DNA from: Mesorhizobium jarvisii
GTDB taxonomy: Bacteria; Pseudomonadota; Alphaproteobacteria; Rhizobiales; Rhizobiaceae
NCBI RefSeq assembly: GCF_003601985.1
Contig: NZ_QZXA01000009.1
Span: 124,001-188,000 of the forward strand
Reading direction: 5' to 3'
Length of the DNA: 64,000 nt
Position numbers and translations under genes: made by a program. Under the pieces are notes generated by a model, which was given only the letters and a program-made list of their open reading frames with translations, was not told where the DNA came from and made no database searches. Below, piece after piece: positions 1-8,377 of the stretch (the stretch's first letter is position 1; the number at the start of each line of letters is the position of its first letter).

Positions 1-25
1 TGCTCGACGGCTTACGGGTTTTCAT

Positions 26-403
26 ATGACGCCTGCCGAGGCCATTGCGTCGCTCGACGGTCAGCTTGCCGCCCATGGCGAGGACTGCACCTTGCGCCGC
101 AAGGAAGGCTCGCCCGTCGTCGACAAGGATGTCGCGGTGCGGGCATCGGTGCGTGGCCTTCGCGCCGCCGAGATCGTCGGCACGGCGACGCAAGCCTATT
201 CCATGGCGGTGATATCGCTGACCCAGATCCTGGCCGCAGGCTGGCCGACCGGTCACACCGTCACGCCTGGTGCCGTCGATCCGCGCATTCCACGCGAAAA
301 CGACTTCCTAGTCGTCAAGGGCAAGGTCCGACAGATCAAGTTCGCCGACCCGATCGCCGTCAATGGCGTCGTGGTGCGCGTCAATCTGACGGTGGCCGGC
401 TGA
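26..403 (+). CDS. Phage head-tail joining / neck protein
   Basis: This 125-residue protein precedes the tail genes and overlaps the next gene by one base at its stop codon. I see no catalytic motif. The size, the position just before a gp10-like protein and the compact beta-rich C-terminal half fit the small head-closure or adaptor proteins of HK97-type siphophages, which connect portal and tail. The function is inferred mainly from gene order, and the exact family is not certain. Confidence 0.55.
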   Translation: MTPAEAIASLDGQLAAHGEDCTLRRKEGSPVVDKDVAVRASVRGLRAAEIVGTATQAYSMAVISLTQILAAGWPTGHTVTPGAVDPRIPRENDFLVVKGKVRQIKFADPIAVNGVVVRVNLTVAG

Positions 404-1044
404 TGGCGACCGGCTTCGAATTCTTCGAACGCGATCTGCGTGTCGCCACGGCGGGCCTCGAACCGGATGAGATAAACCACCAGGTTGCGGCGTTCGCCAA
501 GGCAGAGCTCGCCCGCGTCATCGCCGAAGGCCTAGCCACGCCGAATTACACGCGCATCGTCAACGGCGTCGCCGATGCCGCCGAGGAAAGCTACCGGGCG
601 CCGGGCGCGATCGTCTACGAATTCACCAACTGGGACCTCGTGATCAAGGCGGCTTTGGAAGAGCTGCAGAAGCGCTCGCCGCGCAAGTCCGGCCGGTTCG
701 CCTCGTCGTTCATCGTCATTGTGAGCGGGCGCACCGTCGTCACCGATTTCACCAGGATCCGGCCTGATGCCGAGATCATCATCACCAATTTCCAGCCCTA
801 TGTCCGCAAGGCTGAAGTCGGCATGCTGGGCGTGGCGGAACGCGTCCTGTTCGCCGGCACTGCGCGGGCAATGGCCAATCGCTTTCGCGGCGCCTTCACC
901 TTCACGTCGAAGTTTCTCGACGTGCCGGCCGGCATCCATTCCGGAATGCCATACCGGCTGAAGGGGCGCGGCAGCCATGACCGCATTAGCCGCAAATCGG
1001 GCGTGTTGAGCTATCCCTCCATCATCATCAACCCGGTGAACTGA
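403..1044 (+). CDS. Phage HK97 gp10-like neck/tail completion protein
   Basis: This 213-residue protein sits between the putative adaptor and the tail terminator, overlapping both by a base or a codon, which suggests translational coupling. A central Arg/Lys-rich stretch of the form RSPRKSGRF is typical of gp10-like minor tail or head-tail connector proteins, which contain an 'S-P-x-x-T/S-G-x-L/F' signature. No enzyme motif is visible. The role in joining the capsid neck to the tail is inferred from family resemblance and position. Confidence 0.55.
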   Translation: MATGFEFFERDLRVATAGLEPDEINHQVAAFAKAELARVIAEGLATPNYTRIVNGVADAAEESYRAPGAIVYEFTNWDLVIKAALEELQKRSPRKSGRFASSFIVIVSGRTVVTDFTRIRPDAEIIITNFQPYVRKAEVGMLGVAERVLFAGTARAMANRFRGAFTFTSKFLDVPAGIHSGMPYRLKGRGSHDRISRKSGVLSYPSIIINPVN

Positions 1045-1484
1045 TGTCCAGCCCCGAAGCCTTCGACGCGTTCAAGGGTGTGCTCGACGACTACGCCGCC
1101 GGCGATGGCGCCTTGCCGGTCCGCTATGAAAATGAATTCGTGCAGGACCTGCTCGACGCCAATACGCCGGCATGGCTCTACGTCGAGGTCTACGGCGATA
1201 CCTATAATCAGGACACGATGGGCGCGCCTGGCGCCAATGCGTGGGAAGAGCGCGGCGTCACCTATCTGCATGTCATGACGCCGAGCGGCAGCGGAAGCAG
1301 GGCAGGGCGCGTCCATGCCAACCGGTTGCTCTACCTCTTCCGCGAAAAGCCGATCGGCAACCTGTTCATGCCGGAAATGTCGATCGGCGAAGGCTCTCCC
1401 GGCCAGGACTTCCCGAACTACTATTCCACCGCGGGAACCATCTTCTGGACCCGTCGTGACATCACGTCGACCCCGACGACCTAA
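1044..1484 (+). CDS. Phage tail terminator / completion protein
   Basis: This 146-residue protein starts on the base that ends the previous gene and lies directly before the tail tube gene. That is the usual slot of the tail terminator, the gpU-like ring that stops tube polymerisation and docks the tail on the head. It begins with an amphipathic helix followed by an alternating beta pattern, in keeping with the small alpha/beta fold of these proteins. The sequence is divergent, so the call rests largely on synteny. Confidence 0.5.
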   Translation: MSSPEAFDAFKGVLDDYAAGDGALPVRYENEFVQDLLDANTPAWLYVEVYGDTYNQDTMGAPGANAWEERGVTYLHVMTPSGSGSRAGRVHANRLLYLFREKPIGNLFMPEMSIGEGSPGQDFPNYYSTAGTIFWTRRDITSTPTT

Positions 1485-1528
1485 CCCCGGCATCGACCGG
1501 TCTTTCTGAAAACCAAAGGAGAAGCACC

Positions 1529-2470
1529 ATGTCGTTCGCTGACGGCAGTCAAGTCCGTTTGGCCGACGTGTCGGAAGCGACGCCCGGCACCATTCCGGCC
1601 ACCCCGGCATTTCAGGTAACGCGCTACCGCACGGCCAGCGTGCGCATCAACAAGCAGACCGACATTTCCGACGAGGTCCGCTCCGATCGCAACGTGCCCG
1701 GCATCACCGATGTCGGCCGTGCGGTCACCGGCACGATCGAAACCAGGTTTTCCTACAATACCTACAACACCTGGCTGGAGCGTCTGCTCTGCTCGACCTT
1801 CGTGACAGGCGTGCTGAAGAACGGCATCACCCACAAGACCGGCGCGCTGGAATTCACCTATGAGCAGGGCACGACCGACAGCTATATCAGGTACACCGGC
1901 TGCCGCTGGAACACGCTCGACCTCAACATGCGCTCCCGCGCCCCGGTGCAGGCGTCATGGGGCATCATGGGCATCGACAGCCCGACCCCGACCACCGCCA
2001 TCATCGCCGGCGCCACCTATGCCGCCCCGACCACGACGGAAGACTTCAACGCCGGTCTCAATGTCGCGGCCCTGTCGATCACCTCTGCGGCCCTGGTGTC
2101 GTCGCCCAAGGTGCAGGCGATGAGCCTGCGCATCACCAACAACATCTACCAGGTCGACGTCGTCGGCTCCTACGCGCCGTATGGCCACGGCCTTGGCCGG
2201 TTTGAAGTCAGCGGCACCATGACTGTGCTGTTCGAGAGCCTGGCCGCCTACACCGCCATCCTCAATCATGAGGACGTGACGATCGGCTTCACCTTGCAGG
2301 ACAAAGCGGGCAACTCGCTGCAGTTCGCCCTGCCGAAGGTGAAGTTCCTCGACGGCGGCCCCGCCGCTCCCGGCAACGGCCAGCCTGTCGTCATCGAAGT
2401 TCCTTTCCAGGGCTTCTATGACTCGAGCTCGGCCGCGACCATCACCATCACCAAGACGGATGCACCATGA
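1529..2470 (+). CDS. Major tail tube protein
   Basis: This 313-residue protein is the likely tail tube subunit that polymerises around the tape measure. It has an acidic, Thr/Ser-rich N-terminus, a beta-rich body and a Gly/Ala/Thr-rich linker near residues 145-175, resembling the Phage_tube_2 type of tail tube with its two related beta domains. A strong AAGGAG ribosome site lies just upstream, as expected for a highly expressed structural gene. The following chaperone and tape measure genes support the assignment. Confidence 0.75.
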   Translation: MSFADGSQVRLADVSEATPGTIPATPAFQVTRYRTASVRINKQTDISDEVRSDRNVPGITDVGRAVTGTIETRFSYNTYNTWLERLLCSTFVTGVLKNGITHKTGALEFTYEQGTTDSYIRYTGCRWNTLDLNMRSRAPVQASWGIMGIDSPTPTTAIIAGATYAAPTTTEDFNAGLNVAALSITSAALVSSPKVQAMSLRITNNIYQVDVVGSYAPYGHGLGRFEVSGTMTVLFESLAAYTAILNHEDVTIGFTLQDKAGNSLQFALPKVKFLDGGPAAPGNGQPVVIEVPFQGFYDSSSAATITITKTDAP

Positions 2471-2694
2471 TGCGCAAGCCAAATAAAGCCGTCCAGCCGA
2501 CCGGCGCTGGACCTGTAGCCATCCTCCCGCTCACTGACTTCCGTGCCGATCCATGGGGCACAGGGAACGAAAAAGCCGTTGCGTTCCGCGCCGGTATCCT
2601 GTCCTCGCCGGTGCCGGCCGAATTCGCACAAAAGGCGCGCGATGACGGCAGGGCCGCTCCGGCCTCCGAACCTGCCCCCGAAAAGCAGGATTGA
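2467..2694 (+). CDS. Small phage protein of unknown function
   Basis: This 75-residue protein begins four bases before the tail tube stop codon (ATGA overlap), so it is probably translationally coupled to it. It is rich in Pro, Ala and charged residues and has no recognisable motif. The slot between tube and chaperone genes often holds small accessory proteins in rhizobial siphophages. No function can be assigned. Confidence 0.5.
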   Translation: MMRKPNKAVQPTGAGPVAILPLTDFRADPWGTGNEKAVAFRAGILSSPVPAEFAQKARDDGRAAPASEPAPEKQD

Positions 2695-2776
2695 TCAGTC
2701 CTCAAGACTGGTTTCTGCGCAGAACGGCCGGAGCGTTCGGGCGCTCCGGCCACAATCCTCCCGAAAGGATAGATCA

Positions 2777-3244
2777 ATGACCAACCAGACCGATGGGCAA
2801 AAGCCCAGAGACCTTGTGAAGCTTTCATCGGTGAAAGCCGATCTCGAACGCGAGGAAAAAGGCGACTGGATACCTTCACCGGATTTCCCCGGCGTCGAGT
2901 TCAACGTGTCATCGCTGCACCTTCCCGCCTACCAGACCGCGCTTGCGCTCATGGAGCAGCGGCTTGCCCGCGCCTACAAAGGTAGTCCGGTGCCGCCGCA
3001 CATCCGCACCGTCGAGGTCGGCAAGCTGCTTCACAAGCATATCCTGCATGACTGGCGCGGTTTCGATGAGCCGTACAGCAAGGATGTCGCCCGCGGGATG
3101 ATGTGCGAGCCGGAAGGCCGCAACTTCATCGCCGGCGTCCAGAACTGCGCCGCCATGGTTTCGCTCACCGACGTCGAGTTCGTCGAGGAAGCGGGAAAAA
3201 ACTCCTCGAGGCCTTCCGCGACAGGATCTGGCGAGAAGGCCTAG
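2777..3244 (+). CDS. Tail assembly chaperone, short (gpG-like) product
   Basis: This 155-residue protein starts at an ATG preceded by GAAAGGA. It lies between the tail tube and tape measure genes, the standard position of the gpG chaperone that coats the tape measure during tail assembly. A helical core occupies residues 40-135. Its last codons run over a slippery sequence at 3193-3202 and it stops shortly afterwards at TAG 3242-3244. A -1 shift at the slippery site extends it into the 3'-overlapping frame, which gives the longer product listed separately. Confidence 0.75.
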   Translation: MTNQTDGQKPRDLVKLSSVKADLEREEKGDWIPSPDFPGVEFNVSSLHLPAYQTALALMEQRLARAYKGSPVPPHIRTVEVGKLLHKHILHDWRGFDEPYSKDVARGMMCEPEGRNFIAGVQNCAAMVSLTDVEFVEEAGKNSSRPSATGSGEKA

Positions 3245-3594
3245 ACCCCGAACGGCAGGACTGGCTTGAAGAGCTGGCGGCCGAAGAAGACGCCGAAGAC
3301 TGGGTCATCAAGGCAGCGTTTCCCGCCGGGCGCATAGAGTTCGAGCCGGAGCCTTGGCATCGTCTTTATTGGCAGGCGTGGGAAGCGATCCGGTTTGACC
3401 GCTTCTATGGCGCCATGGGTGGCGAGGGTCCGATCCCCTACATGGTGATCAGAACCTATGCCGACGATCATGGCATATCGGGCGACGACTTCAAGCTGTT
3501 CCGGGCCTTTCTCAAGATCCTCGACGACGCCTGGCTGTTGCATGTCGCAAAGCGCGACAGGCCTCCGCCAGAAAGCGTTCCTCCATCCTCATAG
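2777..3594 (+). CDS. Tail assembly chaperone, frameshifted (gpGT-like) product
   Basis: The frame lying -1 to the chaperone stays open from before the slippery site to 3594, ends 15 bases before the tape measure start, and has no good start codon or ribosome site after the G stop. Read through the shift, the T part begins with KKLLEAFRDRIWREGL and ends with a Trp- and Asp-rich region like the short DUF1799-type phage proteins. In lambda the equivalent fusion recruits tail tube subunits to the tape measure. The joined product would be about 272 residues, with only a few percent of ribosomes expected to make it. Confidence 0.72.
3193..3202 (+). promoter_or_regulatory. Candidate -1 ribosomal frameshift slippery site
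   Basis: The ten bases GGGAAAAAAC are read in the G frame as gcG GGA AAA AAC. This gives two in-phase heptamers of the X-XXY-YYZ kind: G-GGA-AAA, close to the lambda gpGT site GGGAAAG, and A-AAA-AAC. Slippage by -1 enters exactly the frame of the T extension. The G stop lies 40 bases downstream. Confidence 0.78.
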
Positions 3595-3609
3595 GTTTGC
3601 GGGAATCTC

Positions 3610-6567
3610 ATGGTCCAGCAATTGTCATCCCTGCGGGTCGCGCCCGAGCTTGACGCCACCAAATACACGGCTGGTGCCCAGCAGAAGGTCGCGGCCGACA
3701 AGGCCATGGCGGCGTCCAACCGCGAGGTTGCCGCCACCGCTGCGCAGACGGATGCCAAGATCGTGCAATCCGGCGACGTGCTTGCCCGCCTGTCGCGGCA
3801 GTTCGTCGACGGCTATGCCTCGGCGCAGCGCATGAATTCGGCGCTGAACTCGCTGTCGCGCGGGATCGACAGCGGCAAGATCAAGATGGAGCAGGCGGGG
3901 CCGATTCTCGACGGCATCTATCGGAAATTCCAGCTTGCCGGCGACGCGTCGCTGTTCATGGCGCGTGGCCAGACCGAACTTGCCGCCGCGGTCTCTGCCG
4001 CCAATGCCAAACTCGCCGCGCAAAAACAGATCGCGCCGGCCAACAGCAATGGCGGCAGCGATACCTTCCGCCGCACCAATCTCGGCTACCAGGCTTTCGA
4101 CATCGGCCAAGGCCTCGCCGCCGGCACGCCGCTGGCGATCATCGCGGCGCAGCAAGGGCCGCAGATTGCTCAGATGTATGCCGCACAAGGCGGGCTCAAC
4201 GCGCTGCTGAAGGATAGCGCCGGCATCCTTGGCGGCGTAGCGCGCGCCGCCGGGCCGTGGATAGCTGCTCTCGCCGCCATATACGGGGCCTACAGGCTCA
4301 TCGCCTCCTTTTCCGCCGAGGCGTCGCTTGGCGTGGACAGTGCGACCCGTGCACTTGCCGCACAGGCTTCTTCGGTCGAGTCCATCGACGGCAAGATCAA
4401 GGATCTGGTTTCGATCCAGAGCGAGTACCAGAAGGCGATCACCACGACTGCCGACGCGCAGTCGGCCGCGTCGGCGTCGATCGTCGCCAGCACACAGCGG
4501 GAATTCGACGCCAAGAAACAGTTGCTGGAACTGGAGCTAAAGCGGCAGGAAGCGTCGATCAAGCTGCAGGAATCGGAGCTGGCGATTGCCGGCCTTCAAC
4601 TGCGCAAGAGCGTCAACCAGCAGGTGTTCACGCGCAGCGACCTCGAGCGGCAGGGCTATGCCGATCCTCGCATCAATGGCGGTATCCCCTTCGTGCGTCT
4701 GCCGGACGATGTCACCGGCCTGCAGAAGACGCAGGACGTACTCGAAAACAATCCGCTGTTCGACAAAATCAAGGAATTGCAGGCAAACCTGCAACTGACC
4801 GAGCTGGGCGCCGAGCGGCTGCGCGAAGCGGTCAAGAAGGTGTTCACCGATGCCGGCGGCGTCGGCGGCCCGACCTTCGCCGGCGGCAACATCCCCATCC
4901 CGCATTTTCGTGGGGTCGACGACAATCCGGCCGATCAGGATTTCATGAATGATTTCGGCAAGTCGTCGTCGCGCCAGATATCAGACCTGCAGAACCAGGC
5001 GACGGCGCTCGGCCTGACGGGTGCGGCGCTGGAGGCCTTCACGTTCAAGCAGCAGGCGCTGAATGCCGCGCTTGCGCAGAATATCGAACTCGGCCCCGAC
5101 CAGGTCGCCATCATCGACAAGCAGGCCAAGGCCTATGGCGCGGTCGCCGAGGCCCTGGCACGCGCGCGCCTTGACAAGGACCTTGCCTTTGAGCGCGACC
5201 AGATGTTCCGTTCGGCGCAGGATCAGCAGATCGCATCGCGCCAGCAGGGTGCCGGTCTCGCCGTCGACCTCAATTCGCCGGCGGCGCAGCAGATGCGCGA
5301 TATCGCCAAATTCAGCGATGCCAAGGAATTGGCAACCGGCTTCCTGACCGATTTCAAATCTGAGCTGCTGCGCAATGGCGGCGATGTCGGCAAGGCGCTC
5401 GGCACGTCGATCCTCAACGCGCTGACCAAGTCGATGGACGATCAGCTGGGCAAGATCTTCGACACCATCGCGTCCTGGCTTGCATCGGCGATCACCGGAC
5501 AGCGGCCGGGTGCGGGCGGCGCGGCCTTCGGGACCGCCGGCGGCTTCGCCGACATGATCTTCGGTTCGGCCGCCAACGACAACTATGCGGCCGGCGCGGT
5601 CACGCGTGCGCCTCTTTCCGCCGTCGGCAACATGGCATCCTATGCCGCGGCGATCCGCTCGATCGAGAGCGCAGGCAGCGGCGGCTATTCGGCGCTCGGT
5701 CCTGTGCTGAAAAATGGCAACCAGGCGCTCGGCGCCTACCAGGTCATGAAGAGCAACCTGCCGTCATGGTCGAAAGAGACCTTCGGCGAGGTGATGTCGC
5801 CAAAAGACTTCCTGTCCAATCCAGGCGCACAGGACGCGATCTTCGAAAAGCAGTTCGGCAAATACCTGTCCAAGTATGGCAATCCGCAGGACGCCGCGTC
5901 GGCATGGTTCACTGGCGGACCCCTTTCCACCGGCGCCAATTCCAAGGATGTCTTGGGCACGTCGGGATCGGTCTATGTCGACAAATTCAACGCCGCCGTC
6001 GCCAAGGCGTCCGACAGTCTCGGCGGTCTCGACAGTACCGTCACTAACACGGTCAAGAGCCTTGCCAGCGGCATTGACGGCAAGGGCGGTCTTGCCTCCA
6101 TCCTGGATGGGCTCAAGCCGCAGAATTTCCAGGCCAACACCACGCTGTCCGACATTCTCGGCTATACCGGCGGGGGCACGGCATCAGGATCTTCCGGCGG
6201 CGGTTTTCTCGGCTCGCTGCTCGGCTTCATCCCGAAACTGTTCGGTTTCGCCGGCGGCACGGATTTCGCGCCTGGCGGCCTGGCCCGGATCAACGAGCAG
6301 GGCGGCGAGATCGTCGACCTGCCGCGCGGCTCGCGTGTCATCCCGCATGATGTTTCGATGCGCATGGCGGCCAATGCCAACCGGCCGGCACCTGCCCAAC
6401 CGACAAAGATCGAACTCCATACGCACATCTATGGCGCCAGTGGCGATGACCATATCCGCACGCTGTCCAGGCAGGGTGCGCAAGAGGCGATCAGCGAGTA
6501 TCACCAGGGCCAGATCAGCGGCGGCTTTGGCGAGACGCAGCGGCGCTACACGTCGCAGAAGGGTTGA
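3610..6567 (+). CDS. Tail length tape measure protein with muralytic domain
   Basis: At 985 residues this is the longest tail gene. The N-terminal third is Ala/Gln/Lys-rich helical sequence typical of tape measures. A hydrophobic segment around residues 205-235 may insert in the host membrane. Residues about 675-810 look like a lysozyme or transglycosylase-type domain: an IRSIES helix with candidate catalytic Glu686, followed by a GAYQVM motif and an ASAWFTGG segment. A Gly/Ser-rich region and a short C-terminal domain follow. Tape measures set tail length, and such domains open the peptidoglycan during DNA injection. The catalytic residue is inferred. Confidence 0.88.
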   Translation: MVQQLSSLRVAPELDATKYTAGAQQKVAADKAMAASNREVAATAAQTDAKIVQSGDVLARLSRQFVDGYASAQRMNSALNSLSRGIDSGKIKMEQAGPILDGIYRKFQLAGDASLFMARGQTELAAAVSAANAKLAAQKQIAPANSNGGSDTFRRTNLGYQAFDIGQGLAAGTPLAIIAAQQGPQIAQMYAAQGGLNALLKDSAGILGGVARAAGPWIAALAAIYGAYRLIASFSAEASLGVDSATRALAAQASSVESIDGKIKDLVSIQSEYQKAITTTADAQSAASASIVASTQREFDAKKQLLELELKRQEASIKLQESELAIAGLQLRKSVNQQVFTRSDLERQGYADPRINGGIPFVRLPDDVTGLQKTQDVLENNPLFDKIKELQANLQLTELGAERLREAVKKVFTDAGGVGGPTFAGGNIPIPHFRGVDDNPADQDFMNDFGKSSSRQISDLQNQATALGLTGAALEAFTFKQQALNAALAQNIELGPDQVAIIDKQAKAYGAVAEALARARLDKDLAFERDQMFRSAQDQQIASRQQGAGLAVDLNSPAAQQMRDIAKFSDAKELATGFLTDFKSELLRNGGDVGKALGTSILNALTKSMDDQLGKIFDTIASWLASAITGQRPGAGGAAFGTAGGFADMIFGSAANDNYAAGAVTRAPLSAVGNMASYAAAIRSIESAGSGGYSALGPVLKNGNQALGAYQVMKSNLPSWSKETFGEVMSPKDFLSNPGAQDAIFEKQFGKYLSKYGNPQDAASAWFTGGPLSTGANSKDVLGTSGSVYVDKFNAAVAKASDSLGGLDSTVTNTVKSLASGIDGKGGLASILDGLKPQNFQANTTLSDILGYTGGGTASGSSGGGFLGSLLGFIPKLFGFAGGTDFAPGGLARINEQGGEIVDLPRGSRVIPHDVSMRMAANANRPAPAQPTKIELHTHIYGASGDDHIRTLSRQGAQEAISEYHQGQISGGFGETQRRYTSQKG

Positions 6568-6570
6568 GCG

Positions 6571-7326
6571 ATGGGGCGCTATACAGATCTCCCCACACTC
6601 GACATCGACTTCCTGAAACCGGCCCGTCTGTCCTTCGACACCAAGGGCGGCGGACTTGAGGGCGGACGCAACGGCCTCGGGGAATCAGTCACCATCGAAA
6701 CCAGCGGCGGCGGCGTGCTTGTCGGCTCCTATGAAAGCTGCTTCATCCAGGCGCGTGAAGAGCACGAATATATCAACTGGGTTGCTGCCTGGATGAACAG
6801 CGGTGTGCGGTTCATGAATGTGCCGATCAAGTCGGACTGGATGGGGCCGTTTCCAGTCGATTCCCGCAACATCCCGCGTCCCATCATCGGCGGCATTCCG
6901 CATTCCGATGGCGCCCTGTTTGCCGATGGCGCCGGCTACAGCCAGACGACAGTGATTGCCAATATGGATGCCGCCGCGCTCAATGCCGGAAAGATCACGC
7001 TTCGAATCTATGGCGCCGCCCGCAATCTGCGCTGGTCCGACTGGTTCTCGATCTACCATCCAAACAAGGGTTGGCGCGCCTATCGAAATTGGGATCACAC
7101 TGACCCCGTTCCGGCCTTTGAGACCATCGACGGCGTGGCGCGTGCCGGCCAGCGCTACACGCTGTCGCTCGATCGTCCGCTGCGCGAGGCGGTGACCCAG
7201 GGAACCCGTGTCGAATTCGCGCGGCCACGCTGCGTCATGAAGTTTCCGCCCGGCTTCACGCTGCCCTGGGAGGTCCAGGGGTTCTGGCGGGCGTCGCCGA
7301 CACTGCAATTCGTCGAGGGCTTCTGA
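6571..7326 (+). CDS. Phage distal tail protein
   Basis: This 251-residue protein follows the tape measure by three bases. It is beta-rich with many aromatic residues and has no signal peptide or enzyme motif. The position after the tape measure matches distal tail or baseplate hub proteins (lambda gpM/gpL-like) that link the tube to the tip. The exact correspondence is uncertain. Confidence 0.6.
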   Translation: MGRYTDLPTLDIDFLKPARLSFDTKGGGLEGGRNGLGESVTIETSGGGVLVGSYESCFIQAREEHEYINWVAAWMNSGVRFMNVPIKSDWMGPFPVDSRNIPRPIIGGIPHSDGALFADGAGYSQTTVIANMDAAALNAGKITLRIYGAARNLRWSDWFSIYHPNKGWRAYRNWDHTDPVPAFETIDGVARAGQRYTLSLDRPLREAVTQGTRVEFARPRCVMKFPPGFTLPWEVQGFWRASPTLQFVEGF

Positions 7327-7329
7327 ACC

Positions 7330-7962
7330 ATGGCCTGGCAGGACCTTGTCGGCTCCTACAGCCTGCAATATGTGCCGCAATCCGTTCTCGACCGTATGGC
7401 GTCGAGCCATATGCTAGGCATCTTCTTTCGACTCGATACGGACCCCGGCCTGCACATATGGGCCGGTGTCAACGACATCCCGGCCGGCTTCGACAGCCTC
7501 GACGAGAACGGCACGGTCTATCTCGGCGGCGGCCGGCTGCTCAACGTTCCGACGCTCGAGGTGCTGGTCAACGGGCAGAGTTCGAGCGTCGAATTCGGCA
7601 TCTCCGGCATCGATCCCGATACCGCGGCCAAAGTCCTCGACACCATGCCGGATGTGCGCGGCAAGGATCTTAAGATCGGCATCACCACGCTCGACGATTA
7701 TTACCAGCCGACGAGCCCGATCATTGCGCTGTGGACGGGAACGGCATCACATCCGACGGAATCGAGCCTGGCAGTGTCCGGCTCTGAAAACCCGACGACG
7801 ACGATCACGCTGGCCACGGTATCTGGAAACAACACCAGGTCGCGGGCGTCGCTGGTGCTGTGGTCGGGGCCACACCAGAAGGCGATGTATCCGACCGACA
7901 AATTCTGCGACGGCACGGCGCGCCTGGCGCGCGGCGTCGCGCCGGCTTGGCCGAATTACTGA
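7330..7962 (+). CDS. Phage tail tip / baseplate protein
   Basis: This 210-residue protein begins three bases after the previous gene and belongs to the same tightly packed tail-tip block. It is a beta-rich protein containing a segment VLVNGQSSSVEFGISG and a C-terminal part with a single Cys. It occupies the lambda gpL-like slot before the NlpC/P60-like gene. The function as a tip component is inferred from order only. Confidence 0.55.
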   Translation: MAWQDLVGSYSLQYVPQSVLDRMASSHMLGIFFRLDTDPGLHIWAGVNDIPAGFDSLDENGTVYLGGGRLLNVPTLEVLVNGQSSSVEFGISGIDPDTAAKVLDTMPDVRGKDLKIGITTLDDYYQPTSPIIALWTGTASHPTESSLAVSGSENPTTTITLATVSGNNTRSRASLVLWSGPHQKAMYPTDKFCDGTARLARGVAPAWPNY

Positions 7963-7969
7963 GGCATCC

Positions 7970-8377
7970 ATGACGCTGCAAGAATATATCCGGCTGCCGC
8001 ATCGGTGGCAGTGGGGGTACACCGACTGCACGCTGTTCGCGGCCGACTGGGTTGTCGCCGCGACGGGCAAGGATCCCGGTGCCGAATTGCGCGGCACCTA
8101 TTTCGACGCTGATGCCGCTGCCGCCATCCTGCGCGCCTCTGGCGGCGCCGAACGGCTGGTCGGTGCGAAACTCTCCGCTCTGGGCTTCCATCGCGTCCAG
8201 ACAGCGCGTGACGGCGATATCGGCATGGTCCTGGCTATGACCGGCTTCGACGCTGCCGGCGCCAGGGTGAAGGAAATCCCGGCCATCCGCTTCGGCCCGC
8301 TCTGGGCCGTCATGTCGGCGCGCGGCGTCATGGTCAAGCATCTCCATTGGACCGGCGTAGCATGGCGCATAGCGTGA
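7970..8377 (+). CDS. NlpC/P60-like tail protein (DUF6950-type)
   Basis: The 135-residue reading starts at ATG 7970, eight bases after the previous stop. The N-terminal motif W-G-Y-T-D-C20-T-L-F-A-A-D-W-V is the hallmark of a phage family related to NlpC/P60 cysteine peptidases, as in lambda gpK. A His lies near the C-terminus (V-K-H-L-H-W). The protein may cut peptidoglycan peptides at the tail tip or have only a structural role. It overlaps the tip-protein start by 16 bases, which suggests coupled translation. Confidence 0.72.
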   Translation: MTLQEYIRLPHRWQWGYTDCTLFAADWVVAATGKDPGAELRGTYFDADAAAAILRASGGAERLVGAKLSALGFHRVQTARDGDIGMVLAMTGFDAAGARVKEIPAIRFGPLWAVMSARGVMVKHLHWTGVAWRIA

